Assembly: GCF_002088235.1 (NCBI RefSeq)
Contig: NZ_AQQV01000001.1
Location: forward strand, 682,001 to 746,000
Length of the DNA: 64,000 nt
Direction of reading: 5' to 3'
Source: Oceanococcus atlanticus
GTDB lineage: Bacteria; Pseudomonadota; Gammaproteobacteria; Nevskiales; Oceanococcaceae
Each line of letters starts with the position of its first letter. Positions within the stretch are counted from its first letter, which is position 1. The position numbers and the translations under genes are program-made. Under the pieces are notes generated by a model. It worked only from the letters and a program-made list of their open reading frames with translations. It did not search any database and had not been told where the DNA came from. Shown in pieces: positions 16,728-26,919 of this stretch.

Positions 16728-17417
16728 TCAGCTACCCAGGTACGGCGGCGGCGCATAGGCCTGCTGCTCCTGACCTTCAACCACGGCCTTGATCACGATG
16801 TCGACCCGACGGTTCTGTGCTCGGCCGGCGCTGGTTTCGTTGCTCGCGATCGGCTCACGTTCACCACGCCCTTCGGTACGCACACGGTCATACAGCACCC
16901 CGTTCTGGGTGATATAGCTTTGCACCGAATTCGCACGGCGCTCCGACAGCCCCTGGTTGTGGCTGTCGCTGCCAGTGGAATCGGTATGGCCGACAACGTG
17001 GATCACGGTTTTGTCGTAGTCCTTGAGCACTTCGGCAATCTTGCCAAAGGTGGCCTGGGCGGTTGCGGTCAGATCTGAACGATCAACCCCGAAACTGGCA
17101 TCCGACGCCACGCCGATCTTCAACGCATCGCCCGACAGGCGGGTGATACGCAACTCCTGGCGCGCAGCCTCTGCAGCCAGTTCGCGCTCCAGCTCAGCCT
17201 GTTGCTTGTCCATGTAGTTGCCAACGGCACCGCCGGCAATCGCACCAACCACGGCGCCGATGTAACGGCCTTTGTCACCGTCGACCTGATGACCGGCAAC
17301 GGCGCCGATCAGGGCCCCGACCGCAGCCCCGGTCTTCGCCCGTCGATTGGGGTCATCGGTTGCGCACGCCACCAGGCTCAAACTCAACGCACCGACACCG
17401 AGAATTTTCCAGTTCAT
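16728..17417 (-). CDS. OmpA-family peptidoglycan-binding lipoprotein with glycine zipper
   Basis: Outer-membrane lipoprotein, 229 residues from the ATG at 17417 with an excellent ribosome binding site (GGAGGG). A signal peptide with lipobox LVAC predicts lipidation at Cys18. A Gly-rich zipper follows (about 31-75, GAAVGALIGAVAGH, GAVVGAIAGGAVG), then a charged helix and an OmpA C-terminal domain (about 110-220, VVGHTDSTGSDSHNQGLSERRANSV), which binds peptidoglycan. It resembles YiaD/YfiB-type proteins. Its start overlaps the rnr stop by 4 bases, so it appears coupled to rnr, an uncommon neighbour. Confidence 0.88.
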   Translation of the reverse strand: MNWKILGVGALSLSLVACATDDPNRRAKTGAAVGALIGAVAGHQVDGDKGRYIGAVVGAIAGGAVGNYMDKQQAELERELAAEAARQELRITRLSGDALKIGVASDASFGVDRSDLTATAQATFGKIAEVLKDYDKTVIHVVGHTDSTGSDSHNQGLSERRANSVQSYITQNGVLYDRVRTEGRGEREPIASNETSAGRAQNRRVDIVIKAVVEGQEQQAYAPPPYLGS

Positions 17418-19588
17418 AGTTCCCTCCACTGATTTGCTTGTTGGTCACGGCCTTTGGCACCGATCCCACGGCTGTAGCCTATGAGCGGACGATGGGCCAA
17501 GGGTTCAAAGTCTATCTTACGTTCCTGGCTGTCGACGCGCGCCAGACGCACTTTCATGCGATCACCAAGGCGGAACATCTGCCCGCTGCGCTCACCGCGC
17601 AGGCGATGGAATTCCGGCTCGTGCTGGAAATAGTCACGCCCCAGACTGGAAATATGCACCAGTCCGGAAATGCGCACCGTATCGATTTCCACAAACAACC
17701 CGAAATTGGTCACTCCGACCACCTCGCCTTCAAAGGTTTCGCCAACACGTCCTTCGAGGTACTCGCATTTGAGCGCCTCGACCACGTTCCAGCCCGCCTG
17801 TTCGGCATTGCGCTCACGCTCCGAACAATGCACGCCAAGCACCTGCAAGGCCTCACCATCATCAGGCTCGACCGCGCCGGCACCCTCCTTCAACGCCCAT
17901 TTGATCGTTCGGTGTACATTGAGGTCGGGATATCGCCGTATCGGCGACGTGAAATGCGCGTAATCATCCAGCGCAAGCCCGAAATGACCGTCGGTATCGG
18001 GTGAATACACCGCCTGACTCAGGGTACGCAGCAGCGCACCTTGCACCAGCACGGCCTCCGGTTTGCCGGCCACGCTGTCCAGCACTGCCTGATAGTGCTT
18101 GGGGCGGGGCTTGTTGCGCCCACCCAGCTTGAGCCCCCATTCCGCCAGGAACTTGCGGAAATCGTCCAGCGCATCGGCCGGCGGCGGCGGATGCACCCGG
18201 TTGAGGGCCTGCAACTTACGGTTGCGCAGGAACCGCGCCGCGGCCACGTTGGCCATGATCATGCATTCTTCGATCAGGCGATGGGCGCGGTTGCGTGTCA
18301 CCGGACGAATCGCACGCAGATGCCCGTCATCACCAATGTCGAAGAACACCTCGCGGCCTTCGAAATCCAGCGCCCCGCGGACCTGCCGCGCCGCGTGCAA
18401 AGCCTCGAACAACGAAGACAGCGTCCGCAGTGTATTGATGTGCGGATGACGGCTGTCAGGCGCATCCAACTCGGCGGCAACATCATCGTAGATCAGGCGC
18501 GCGCGTGAGCGAATCAGCCCCGGATAGAAGCGACTGGAACGCAGCTGGCCCTCAGCACTGATAACCAGTTCGGCAATCAATGCGTAGCGATCTTCGTCCG
18601 GACGCAGGGAACACAGATCGTCCGACAGCACCGGCGGCAGCATCGGAATCACCCGCCCGGGGAAATACACCGAGGTGGCTCGGGCCTGCGCTTCACGATC
18701 CAGCGCCGTGCCTGGCCGCACGTAGCGTGACACGTCGGCAATCGCCACCCACAGCCGCCAGCCCTTGGGTGTGCGCCGTGCAAACACCGCGTCGTCGAAG
18801 TCCTTGGCGTCGGCGCCATCAATGGTTACGAACGGAATCTCGCGCATGTCGCGGCCATGCTTGTCGAGGCTCGGCCGTGGCAGATTTTCGACCTCACGCA
18901 GCACCGCCGCCGGAAACTCGCGCGGCAAACCGAAGTCGGTGATCGCAACATCGATTCGCGTGGCGACATCAAGTTCATCACCCAGCACACGTTCCACCGT
19001 GGCCAGCGGCTGGGCGTCACGTTCGGGCTGCCGCGTGATGCGCACCTGAACGATGTCGCCATTGTTGGCGCCATTGCGCTGATCTGGCGGAATCAGCACC
19101 TGCTGGCTGATCTGCGGATTCTCGGGCACCAGATAGCTGATCCCCGCATCGATCTTCAAACGCCCGGCCAGAGCCTCGGTGTTGCGCTCCAGCACCTCTA
19201 CGATGCTGGCCTTCTCGCGACCGCGCCGATCATGCCCGCCCGGGCGGGCCAGCACGCGGTCGCCCGGAAACACCCGGGCCATCTGGCGCGGCGGCAGAAA
19301 CCAATCCGGTCCTGGCCGCTCAGTTTTGAGAAACCCGTAGCCATCGCGATGGCCCAGCACCACACCACGCAGCAAATCCATCTGCTCGACCACGCCGTAG
19401 TCGCCATGACGATTGACCAGCACACGGCCTTCGTTCGCCAACGCCTCCAGCACACCAGTCAACTGACGCTTGTCAGACTTTTCAGTGATCTCCAGAGCGG
19501 CGCAAAGCGCGCGAAAACTCATGGGCTGGCCGGCTTGGCGTAACTGCTGAAACACGCGTTCGTAGGTCATTTTCACTGTTGTGCTCAT
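17414..19588 (-). CDS. rnr: Ribonuclease R
   Basis: Processive 3'-5' exoribonuclease that degrades structured RNA, 724 residues. In order: an N-terminal winged-helix domain (MTYERVFQQLRQAGQPMSF...), cold-shock RNA-binding domains (about 70-230), the RNB catalytic domain with VTIDGADAKDFDDAVFA and the FTSPIRRYPDLNVHR signature, and a C-terminal S1 domain (VGETFEGEVVGVTNFGLFVEID). The Lys-rich tail of E. coli RNase R is short here. The start may be the ATG at 19588 or at 19570. The gene reads away from the tRNA-Leu. Confidence 0.97.
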   Translation of the reverse strand: MSTTVKMTYERVFQQLRQAGQPMSFRALCAALEITEKSDKRQLTGVLEALANEGRVLVNRHGDYGVVEQMDLLRGVVLGHRDGYGFLKTERPGPDWFLPPRQMARVFPGDRVLARPGGHDRRGREKASIVEVLERNTEALAGRLKIDAGISYLVPENPQISQQVLIPPDQRNGANNGDIVQVRITRQPERDAQPLATVERVLGDELDVATRIDVAITDFGLPREFPAAVLREVENLPRPSLDKHGRDMREIPFVTIDGADAKDFDDAVFARRTPKGWRLWVAIADVSRYVRPGTALDREAQARATSVYFPGRVIPMLPPVLSDDLCSLRPDEDRYALIAELVISAEGQLRSSRFYPGLIRSRARLIYDDVAAELDAPDSRHPHINTLRTLSSLFEALHAARQVRGALDFEGREVFFDIGDDGHLRAIRPVTRNRAHRLIEECMIMANVAAARFLRNRKLQALNRVHPPPPADALDDFRKFLAEWGLKLGGRNKPRPKHYQAVLDSVAGKPEAVLVQGALLRTLSQAVYSPDTDGHFGLALDDYAHFTSPIRRYPDLNVHRTIKWALKEGAGAVEPDDGEALQVLGVHCSERERNAEQAGWNVVEALKCEYLEGRVGETFEGEVVGVTNFGLFVEIDTVRISGLVHISSLGRDYFQHEPEFHRLRGERSGQMFRLGDRMKVRLARVDSQERKIDFEPLAHRPLIGYSRGIGAKGRDQQANQWREL

Positions 19589-19594
19589 TTGGGC

Positions 19595-19622
19595 TTGACA
19601 GATTCTTCTACATCCTTAGTAT
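19595..19622 (+). promoter_or_regulatory. Promoter of tRNA-Leu
   Basis: Consensus TTGACA (19595-19600), a 16-base spacer, then TAGTAT (19617-19622), followed by a GC-rich discriminator (CGCGGCC) as expected for a stringently controlled stable-RNA promoter. The predicted start is a few bases before the tRNA. Confidence 0.7.
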
Positions 19623-19632
19623 TCGCGGCCTT

Positions 19633-19719
19633 GCCGAGGTGGCGGAATTGGTAGACGCGCTAGATTCAGGTTCTAGTATGGGAAACCATGTGGAGGTTCA
19701 AGTCCTCTTCTCGGCACCA
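19633..19719 (+). tRNA. tRNA-Leu (anticodon CAG)
   Basis: A class II tRNA of 87 bases including an encoded CCA. The acceptor stem GCCGAGG pairs with TCTCGGC. The anticodon stem CTAGA/TCTAG encloses the 7-base loop TTCAGGT, giving anticodon CAG, which reads CUG. A long variable arm follows (TATGGGAAACCATG type), then the T arm GAGGTTCAAGTCCTC. It stands alone between divergent rnr and convergent purA. Confidence 0.95.
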
Positions 19720-19725
19720 TACAGG

Positions 19726-19756
19726 AGCCCGTGGTCACTGACCACGGGCTTTTTTT
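19726..19756 (+). terminator. Terminator of tRNA-Leu
   Basis: A perfect 10-bp stem (AGCCCGTGGT / ACCACGGGCT) with a 5-base loop is followed by seven T. It lies 6 bases after the tRNA CCA end. Confidence 0.92.
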
Positions 19757-19775
19757 ATGCCTGATTGCGGGGGCC

Positions 19776-22062
<2,287 letters not shown>

Positions 22063-22063
<1 letters not shown>

Positions 22064-22251
22064 CAGTTTTTCAACAGTTGGAGTGCCACAACGCCCAGCC
22101 CGATACTGACCAGCCCGACCGCACGCAGACTGCGCTCATTCAAATGAGCCAGACGCAACATGGTCAGGCGCCAGCGACCGGGCGCGATAAACGGCCCGAG
22201 TCCCTCGATGACCAGCACCAGGGCCAAAGCCCGTCCTAATTCATCCCACAT
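22063..22251 (-). CDS. yjeT: Small inner-membrane protein, DUF2065 (YjeT family)
   Basis: 62 residues with two hydrophobic helices (ALALVLVIEGLGPFIAP and AVGLVSIGLGVVALQLL), the typical DUF2065 pattern. Encoded between hflC and the purA end of the operon, exactly where yjeT lies in E. coli. Its stop overlaps the hisZ start. Role unknown; the context suggests a link with the HflKC membrane complex, but nothing in the sequence proves it. Confidence 0.85.
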
Positions 22252-22265
22252 CGGGCTTATTCCTC

Positions 22266-22285
22266 GCGGGGCCCTGCGGCCCCGC
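22266..22285 (-). repeat. 8-bp GC hairpin between hflC and the DUF2065 gene
   Basis: GCGGGGCC and GGCCCCGC enclose a 4-base loop. No U tract follows; the next bases in the transcript (GAGGAA) are the ribosome binding site of DUF2065. It may act as an mRNA stability or processing element within the operon rather than as a terminator. Confidence 0.6.
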
Positions 22286-22290
22286 TCGCT

Positions 22291-23154
22291 TTACTTGGCC
22301 TGCTTGAAGTAGCGGAACAGTTCCGAGTCAGGCTCCAGGACAAGCATATCGCCCTGCCCCGACAACGCATTGCGGTAGACCTCAAGGCTGCGATAGAAGC
22401 GGTAGAACTCTTCGTTCTTACCGAACGCACCGGCGTAGATCTCTGCCGACTCGGCATCCCCCGCACCGCGGGTTTCTTCGGCTTCACGGTAGGCGTTAGC
22501 CAGAATGACCTCACGCTCACGGTCAGCCTCGGCACGAATGCCCTCAGCCGCTTCAGCCCCGCGGGCGCGCAAATCTGCGGCGACACGCTGACGCTCCGCA
22601 CGCATACGTGCGTAGACCGATTCACTCACTGTATCCGGCAGATCAATGCGCTTGACCCGCACATCGACCAGCTCGATACCAAGCTCGTCCACACTGTCCG
22701 AGGCCGTACGCACCAGCGCTTCAACGATCTCGCGACGCTCACCGGACACCGCTTCCTGCACCGTGCGCTTACCGAACTCGTTACGCAAGCCACGGTTCAT
22801 GGTGTCTTCAAGGCGGTCCATGGCCACAGCTTCGATGCCACCGGTCGCACGGTAATAACGGCCTACGTCCTTGATCCGCCACTTCACGTAGAAGTCGACC
22901 ACCACGTTTTTCTTCTCCGAGGTCAGAAAACGCTCGGAGGGACGGTCCAGCGGCAGAATGCGCCGATCAAAGTAACGTACGCTCTGAATCACCGGCACTT
23001 TGAAGTGCAAGCCCGGCTCATGATCCGAGCCCTTCATCTGGCCCAGCTGAAAGACGATAGCGTGCTGCCGCTCATCCACGATGAACACGGAGTCGGCCAG
23101 AATGCCGACGGCGACAATGGCGCCGATCAGCCACATCAATGCTTTATTGCTCAT
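22291..23154 (-). CDS. hflC: Protease modulator HflC
   Basis: Inner-membrane SPFH/prohibitin-family protein, 287 residues, which forms with HflK a large cage around the FtsH protease. It has an N-terminal membrane anchor (LMWLIGAIVAVGILADSVFIV), an SPFH domain (about 25-190) and a long charged coiled coil (RAEADREREVILANAYREAEETRGAGDAESAEIYAGAF). The start overlaps the hflK stop. Confidence 0.96.
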   Translation of the reverse strand: MSNKALMWLIGAIVAVGILADSVFIVDERQHAIVFQLGQMKGSDHEPGLHFKVPVIQSVRYFDRRILPLDRPSERFLTSEKKNVVVDFYVKWRIKDVGRYYRATGGIEAVAMDRLEDTMNRGLRNEFGKRTVQEAVSGERREIVEALVRTASDSVDELGIELVDVRVKRIDLPDTVSESVYARMRAERQRVAADLRARGAEAAEGIRAEADREREVILANAYREAEETRGAGDAESAEIYAGAFGKNEEFYRFYRSLEVYRNALSGQGDMLVLEPDSELFRYFKQAK

Positions 23155-24293
23155 TAGCGACTCGCCCTCTCACGTGAACTGGATCGGGAGTTGCGGCTCG
23201 AACTTGAGCTGCTGCTGGAACTGGAGGAACCCGAGCTGCTCAGCCCACCACGCTCCATTGACGGCACGCTGGTTGCAGCGCGCCCGCCGCCCATCTTGTC
23301 AACCGGCAGGTACAACAAGGGGCTGGACTGCTCCACATCCAGCAACACCTTGTCGGTGTTGCTCATCACCTCATCCATGGTTTCCAGGTAAAGACGCTGA
23401 CGCGTGACTTCCGGGGCACGCTCGTACTCAGCCAGCAGCTGACTGAAGCGGCTGGCCTCACCACTGGCCTCCTGCACCACGCGGGTCTGGTATGCGTTGG
23501 CTTCGGTGATACGGCGCACCGCCTCACCACGAGCCTGCGGCACCACCGAGTTGGCGTAGGCTTCGGCCTCGTTGATCAGGCGCTGTTCGTCCTCACGCGC
23601 TTTGATTGCATCGGCAAAAGCGCCCTGCACCGGCTCCGGCGGCTGGGCATCCTTGATGTTGACCTCATTAACCACCAAACCTGTGCGGTAGCTATCGAGG
23701 GTTTCCTGCAACAACAACTCGGTCTGTTGCGCGACTTCTTCACGCCCAGCGGTCAGAATGAAATCCATGGTGCTCTTACCCACCACCTCACGCACCGCAC
23801 TTTTCAGCGCGTGACGCAGAGTCATGTCCGGGTCGCGCACACGGAAGACAAAATCTTCCGCCGAACTCACCCGGTACTGCACCGCCATGTCGACCACGAC
23901 GATGTTCTCGTCCTTGGTCAGCATCATCTGGGTGTCGCTGACGTTGCGGATACCATCCACATTGACCTTCTCAACCGTCTGCACCGGCCACGGCACACGC
24001 CAGTGAGGCCCTTCGCCCACGGTTGAGAGGTACTGCCCAAACTGCAGCACCACGCCGCGTTCGGCGGGCTGCACAATATAGAAGCCGGAGAGCAGCCAGA
24101 GGATGCCGGCAATGATCGCAATCATGGTGATCATGCCTTTGGGCAAACCGCCAGAACTGCCACCGCTGCCGCGCTTTCCACCGCCGCCAAAACGACCGCG
24201 GAATTTCTTCAGCAGCTCGTCAAGATCGGGCGGACCACCATTGTTGTCCCAGGGGTCTTTATTGCCACCGGGTCCTGGTTCATTCCAGGCCAT
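23154..24293 (-). CDS. hflK: FtsH protease activity modulator HflK
   Basis: Partner of HflC, 379 residues. A Gly/Pro-rich N-terminus (MAWNEPGPGGNKDPWDNNGGPPDLDELLKKF type) precedes a single membrane helix (about 54-73, ITMIAIIAGILWLLSGFYIV), an SPFH domain and a coiled coil. The C-terminus is unusually serine-rich: about 20 of the last 30 residues are Ser, ending in Arg-rich residues. The SPFH core is conserved. Confidence 0.96.
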   Translation of the reverse strand: MAWNEPGPGGNKDPWDNNGGPPDLDELLKKFRGRFGGGGKRGSGGSSGGLPKGMITMIAIIAGILWLLSGFYIVQPAERGVVLQFGQYLSTVGEGPHWRVPWPVQTVEKVNVDGIRNVSDTQMMLTKDENIVVVDMAVQYRVSSAEDFVFRVRDPDMTLRHALKSAVREVVGKSTMDFILTAGREEVAQQTELLLQETLDSYRTGLVVNEVNIKDAQPPEPVQGAFADAIKAREDEQRLINEAEAYANSVVPQARGEAVRRITEANAYQTRVVQEASGEASRFSQLLAEYERAPEVTRQRLYLETMDEVMSNTDKVLLDVEQSSPLLYLPVDKMGGGRAATSVPSMERGGLSSSGSSSSSSSSSSSRNSRSSSRERASR

Positions 24294-24345
24294 ATCGCCT
24301 ACCTAGTGATTTGTCGCGTGTGTCAGCCGCATATTATCGGCTGGG

Positions 24346-25650
24346 CTAAGAAATATCTCCATCCGCCACGGCTTCAGCCACGGTTTGATCAAGCCCGGCG
24401 AGTTCGATCAGACGTGTTAACTGCGCTTCTTCCATACGAATGTGCAACTGGGCGCTGCCATCATCATCAAACGCCTCGTCAATGACAGCTTCGAGACGAA
24501 AAAGCTCCGCCCGAAGACGACCTTGGTCTGCGGGCAGACGCACCCGCCAATGGCGCACCTGGGCGTATAACCGCTCACCGATCGCCTGGCGCAGCAAATC
24601 AAGGCCTGCACCAGTGGCCGCAGAGACCCATACCCTGACCGGCCGCCCATGTTCGTCACGATCAAGGCGCGGCTGGGTATCCTCCAGACTATCGATCTTG
24701 TTGTAAACATCCAGGCGCGGCACTTCATCGGCATCGATATCCTCGAGCACCGACTCTACCGCCTCACACTGCACATCCCGCTCTTCATCGGCGGCATCCT
24801 GGACATGCAACAGCAATGTGGCCGACGCGGTTTCTTCCAGCGTAGCCCGGAAAGCGGTCACCAGCGTGTGAGGCAGGTCGCGCACAAAACCCACTGTATC
24901 CGCCAGGATGACTGCCTCATGCGGCGGCAATGGCAGCTGCCGCAGCGTGGTATCCAGGGTTGCAAACAGCTGGTCGGCCACATAGGTGGCGTTGCCGGTC
25001 AGGGTTTCAAACAGGGTGGACTTACCCGCATTGGTGTAGCCCACCAGTGAAACCAGCGGAATATCGCGACGGCTGCGACGCTGACGATTGAGCGCACGGC
25101 TGCGCCGCACCTGCTCGATACGCCGGCGCACCTGGCGCATACGATCGTGAATCATGCGCCGGTCCATCTCGAGCTGGGATTCACCGGGGCCGCGCAGGCC
25201 AATCCCGCCTTTTTGCCGTTCCAGGTGAGACCAGCCGCGGACCAGCCGCGTGACCAGATGATTGAGCTGAGCCAGTTCGACCTGGAGTTTGCCCTCATGG
25301 GTGCGTGCACGCCGCGCGAAGATATCCAGAATCATCCCGGCACGATCAAGCACGCGCGCCTTGACCACCGCTTCCAGATTACGCTCCTGGGCGGGGCTCA
25401 AACCATGATTGAAAATCACGATGTCTGCATCGCAGACCGTGACTTGCTCTGCGATCTCTTCAGCCTTACCGCCACCCACGAAATAGCGGGGATCCGGCAG
25501 ACGCCGGCTGCCTCCGACGAAACCGACAATCTCGGCACCGGTTGAGGCGGCCAGACGACGGAATTCCTCGCGCGCAGGCTCACCGCCTGCGCCGGGCATT
25601 TCCAGGGCTACGAGGAGGGCGCGGTTACCACCCTCGGGACGGTCAAACAA
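24346..25650 (-). CDS. hflX: GTPase HflX
   Basis: Ribosome-associated GTPase that splits stalled 70S ribosomes, 434 residues. An N-terminal HflX domain (GGGKAEEIAEQV, FNHGLSPAQERNLE, DRAGMILDIFARRARTHEGKLQVELAQL) precedes a helical linker (GPGESQLEMDRRMIHDRM) and the G domain (LVSLVGYTNAGKSTLFETLTG, ADTVGFVRDLPH, YNKIDSLED). It begins 1 base after the hfq stop. Confidence 0.97.
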   Translation of the reverse strand: MFDRPEGGNRALLVALEMPGAGGEPAREEFRRLAASTGAEIVGFVGGSRRLPDPRYFVGGGKAEEIAEQVTVCDADIVIFNHGLSPAQERNLEAVVKARVLDRAGMILDIFARRARTHEGKLQVELAQLNHLVTRLVRGWSHLERQKGGIGLRGPGESQLEMDRRMIHDRMRQVRRRIEQVRRSRALNRQRRSRRDIPLVSLVGYTNAGKSTLFETLTGNATYVADQLFATLDTTLRQLPLPPHEAVILADTVGFVRDLPHTLVTAFRATLEETASATLLLHVQDAADEERDVQCEAVESVLEDIDADEVPRLDVYNKIDSLEDTQPRLDRDEHGRPVRVWVSAATGAGLDLLRQAIGERLYAQVRHWRVRLPADQGRLRAELFRLEAVIDEAFDDDGSAQLHIRMEEAQLTRLIELAGLDQTVAEAVADGDIS

Positions 25651-25908
25651 TTAGGCAGCTGCTTCCGCGGCGTCGTCCTCAGCCGGCGCATCGGAATCAA
25701 TGCGCACCGGACGCGTCGGTACGATGGTCGAAATGGCGTGCTTGTAAACCATCTGGCTCACAGCATTCTTGAGCAGGACGACGAATTGATCGAAAGACTC
25801 GATCTGACCTTGCAGCTTGATGCCGTTGACGAGATAAATCGCCACCGGAATGCGTTCCTTGCGGAGCTGGTTAAGGAAGGGTTCTTGTAGGGTTTGCCCT
25901 TTGGACAT
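25651..25908 (-). CDS. hfq: RNA chaperone Hfq
   Basis: Hexameric Sm-like protein that pairs small RNAs with mRNAs; 85 residues. It has the full Sm core: [42 protein letters not shown] and [15 protein letters not shown], followed by a short Asp/Glu/Ala C-terminal tail. A clear AGGAG precedes the start. Flanked by miaA and hflX as in E. coli. Confidence 0.98.
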   Translation of the reverse strand: MSKGQTLQEPFLNQLRKERIPVAIYLVNGIKLQGQIESFDQFVVLLKNAVSQMVYKHAISTIVPTRPVRIDSDAPAEDDAAEAAA

Positions 25909-25977
25909 TTGAAACTCCTGTCTGTCTCTTGATGGACAGTGCGGATGGCACGTGATGACACGCGGCGGCGAAGAATA

Positions 25978-26919
25978 TCACGTCGCCCGCTGGGCGAGAA
26001 ATGCTTCAACCGCACGCCGAGCAGCCGCGGCACGCAGGTCCGGTAAATGTGGAAGTACCACCAAGCGCCGCTCTCGCCGCAACCAGGTGATCTGGCGTTT
26101 GGCGTACTGACGTGTGGCGATGATGCCTCGATTGACCGCATCTTCCAGCGCAAGTTCACCGTCCAGGTGTTGCCAAAGCTGGCGATAACCCACGCTGCGC
26201 ATCGAAGGCAACGACAAATCAAGGTCATTGCGGGCACGCAAAAGCCGTACCTCTTCAAGAAATCCCTGCGCCATCATCTGCTTGAAGCGCACCGCAATCT
26301 CCTCGCGCAGGCTATCGCGCGTCGCCGGAACCAGCGCCAACTTCAGGGCCCGTCCGGCCCACACCGGCTGCCGCGGCGCCTGCCACAGCGCGCTGCGGTT
26401 GGCGCCACTGCCACGTGCCAGCTCCAGGGCGCGCTGAATGCGCTGCGCGTCATTGGGGTGAATCAGCGCGGCCGCCTGCGGGTCGCGCTCGACCAGTTCG
26501 CGGTGCAAGGCCGGCCAGCCGTGTTTGGCGGCTTCGCTTTCAATATCTTCGCGCAGCTGATGATCCGCAGCCGGCATGTCATGCAGGCCCTCAAGCAGCG
26601 CGCGCATGTATAAAAAGGTGCCCCCAACCACCACCGGCAGCGCGCCACGCCCCGCGATCTCATCGATCAGGCGCGCCGCATCCGCAGCGAACTCTGCCGC
26701 CGAGTAACGCTCGGCCGGATCACGGATATCCAGCAGGTGATGCGGGCACATGGCCTGCTGCTGCATATCCGGCTTGGCCGTGCCGATGTCCATGCCTCGG
26801 TAGATCTGGGCCGAATCCATGGTGATGATTTCCACCGGCCAGTGCGCTGCCAGATCCAGCGCCAGCGAAGATTTTCCGCTGGCCGTCGGCCCCAGAATGA
26901 AAACTGCGCGCGCGCTCAT
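25978..26919 (-). CDS. miaA: tRNA dimethylallyltransferase MiaA
   Basis: Transfers a dimethylallyl group to A37 of tRNAs that read U-starting codons; 313 residues from the ATG at 26919 (MSARAVFILGPTASGKSSLALDLA, P-loop included). Other family blocks: DSAQIYRGMDIGTAKP, HHLLDIRDPAERYSAAEFA, VVGGTFLYMRALLEG and RQYAKRQITWLRRE. The longer upstream frame is a shadow of mutL. The start overlaps the mutL stop (ATGA). Confidence 0.97.
   Translation of the reverse strand: MSARAVFILGPTASGKSSLALDLAAHWPVEIITMDSAQIYRGMDIGTAKPDMQQQAMCPHHLLDIRDPAERYSAAEFAADAARLIDEIAGRGALPVVVGGTFLYMRALLEGLHDMPAADHQLREDIESEAAKHGWPALHRELVERDPQAAALIHPNDAQRIQRALELARGSGANRSALWQAPRQPVWAGRALKLALVPATRDSLREEIAVRFKQMMAQGFLEEVRLLRARNDLDLSLPSMRSVGYRQLWQHLDGELALEDAVNRGIIATRQYAKRQITWLRRERRLVVLPHLPDLRAAAARRAVEAFLAQRAT

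Noticed and set aside
19633-19757. tRNA-Leu as integration site of a mobile element
   Set aside because: No integrase, no direct repeat of the tRNA 3' end and no composition change. purA follows at once.
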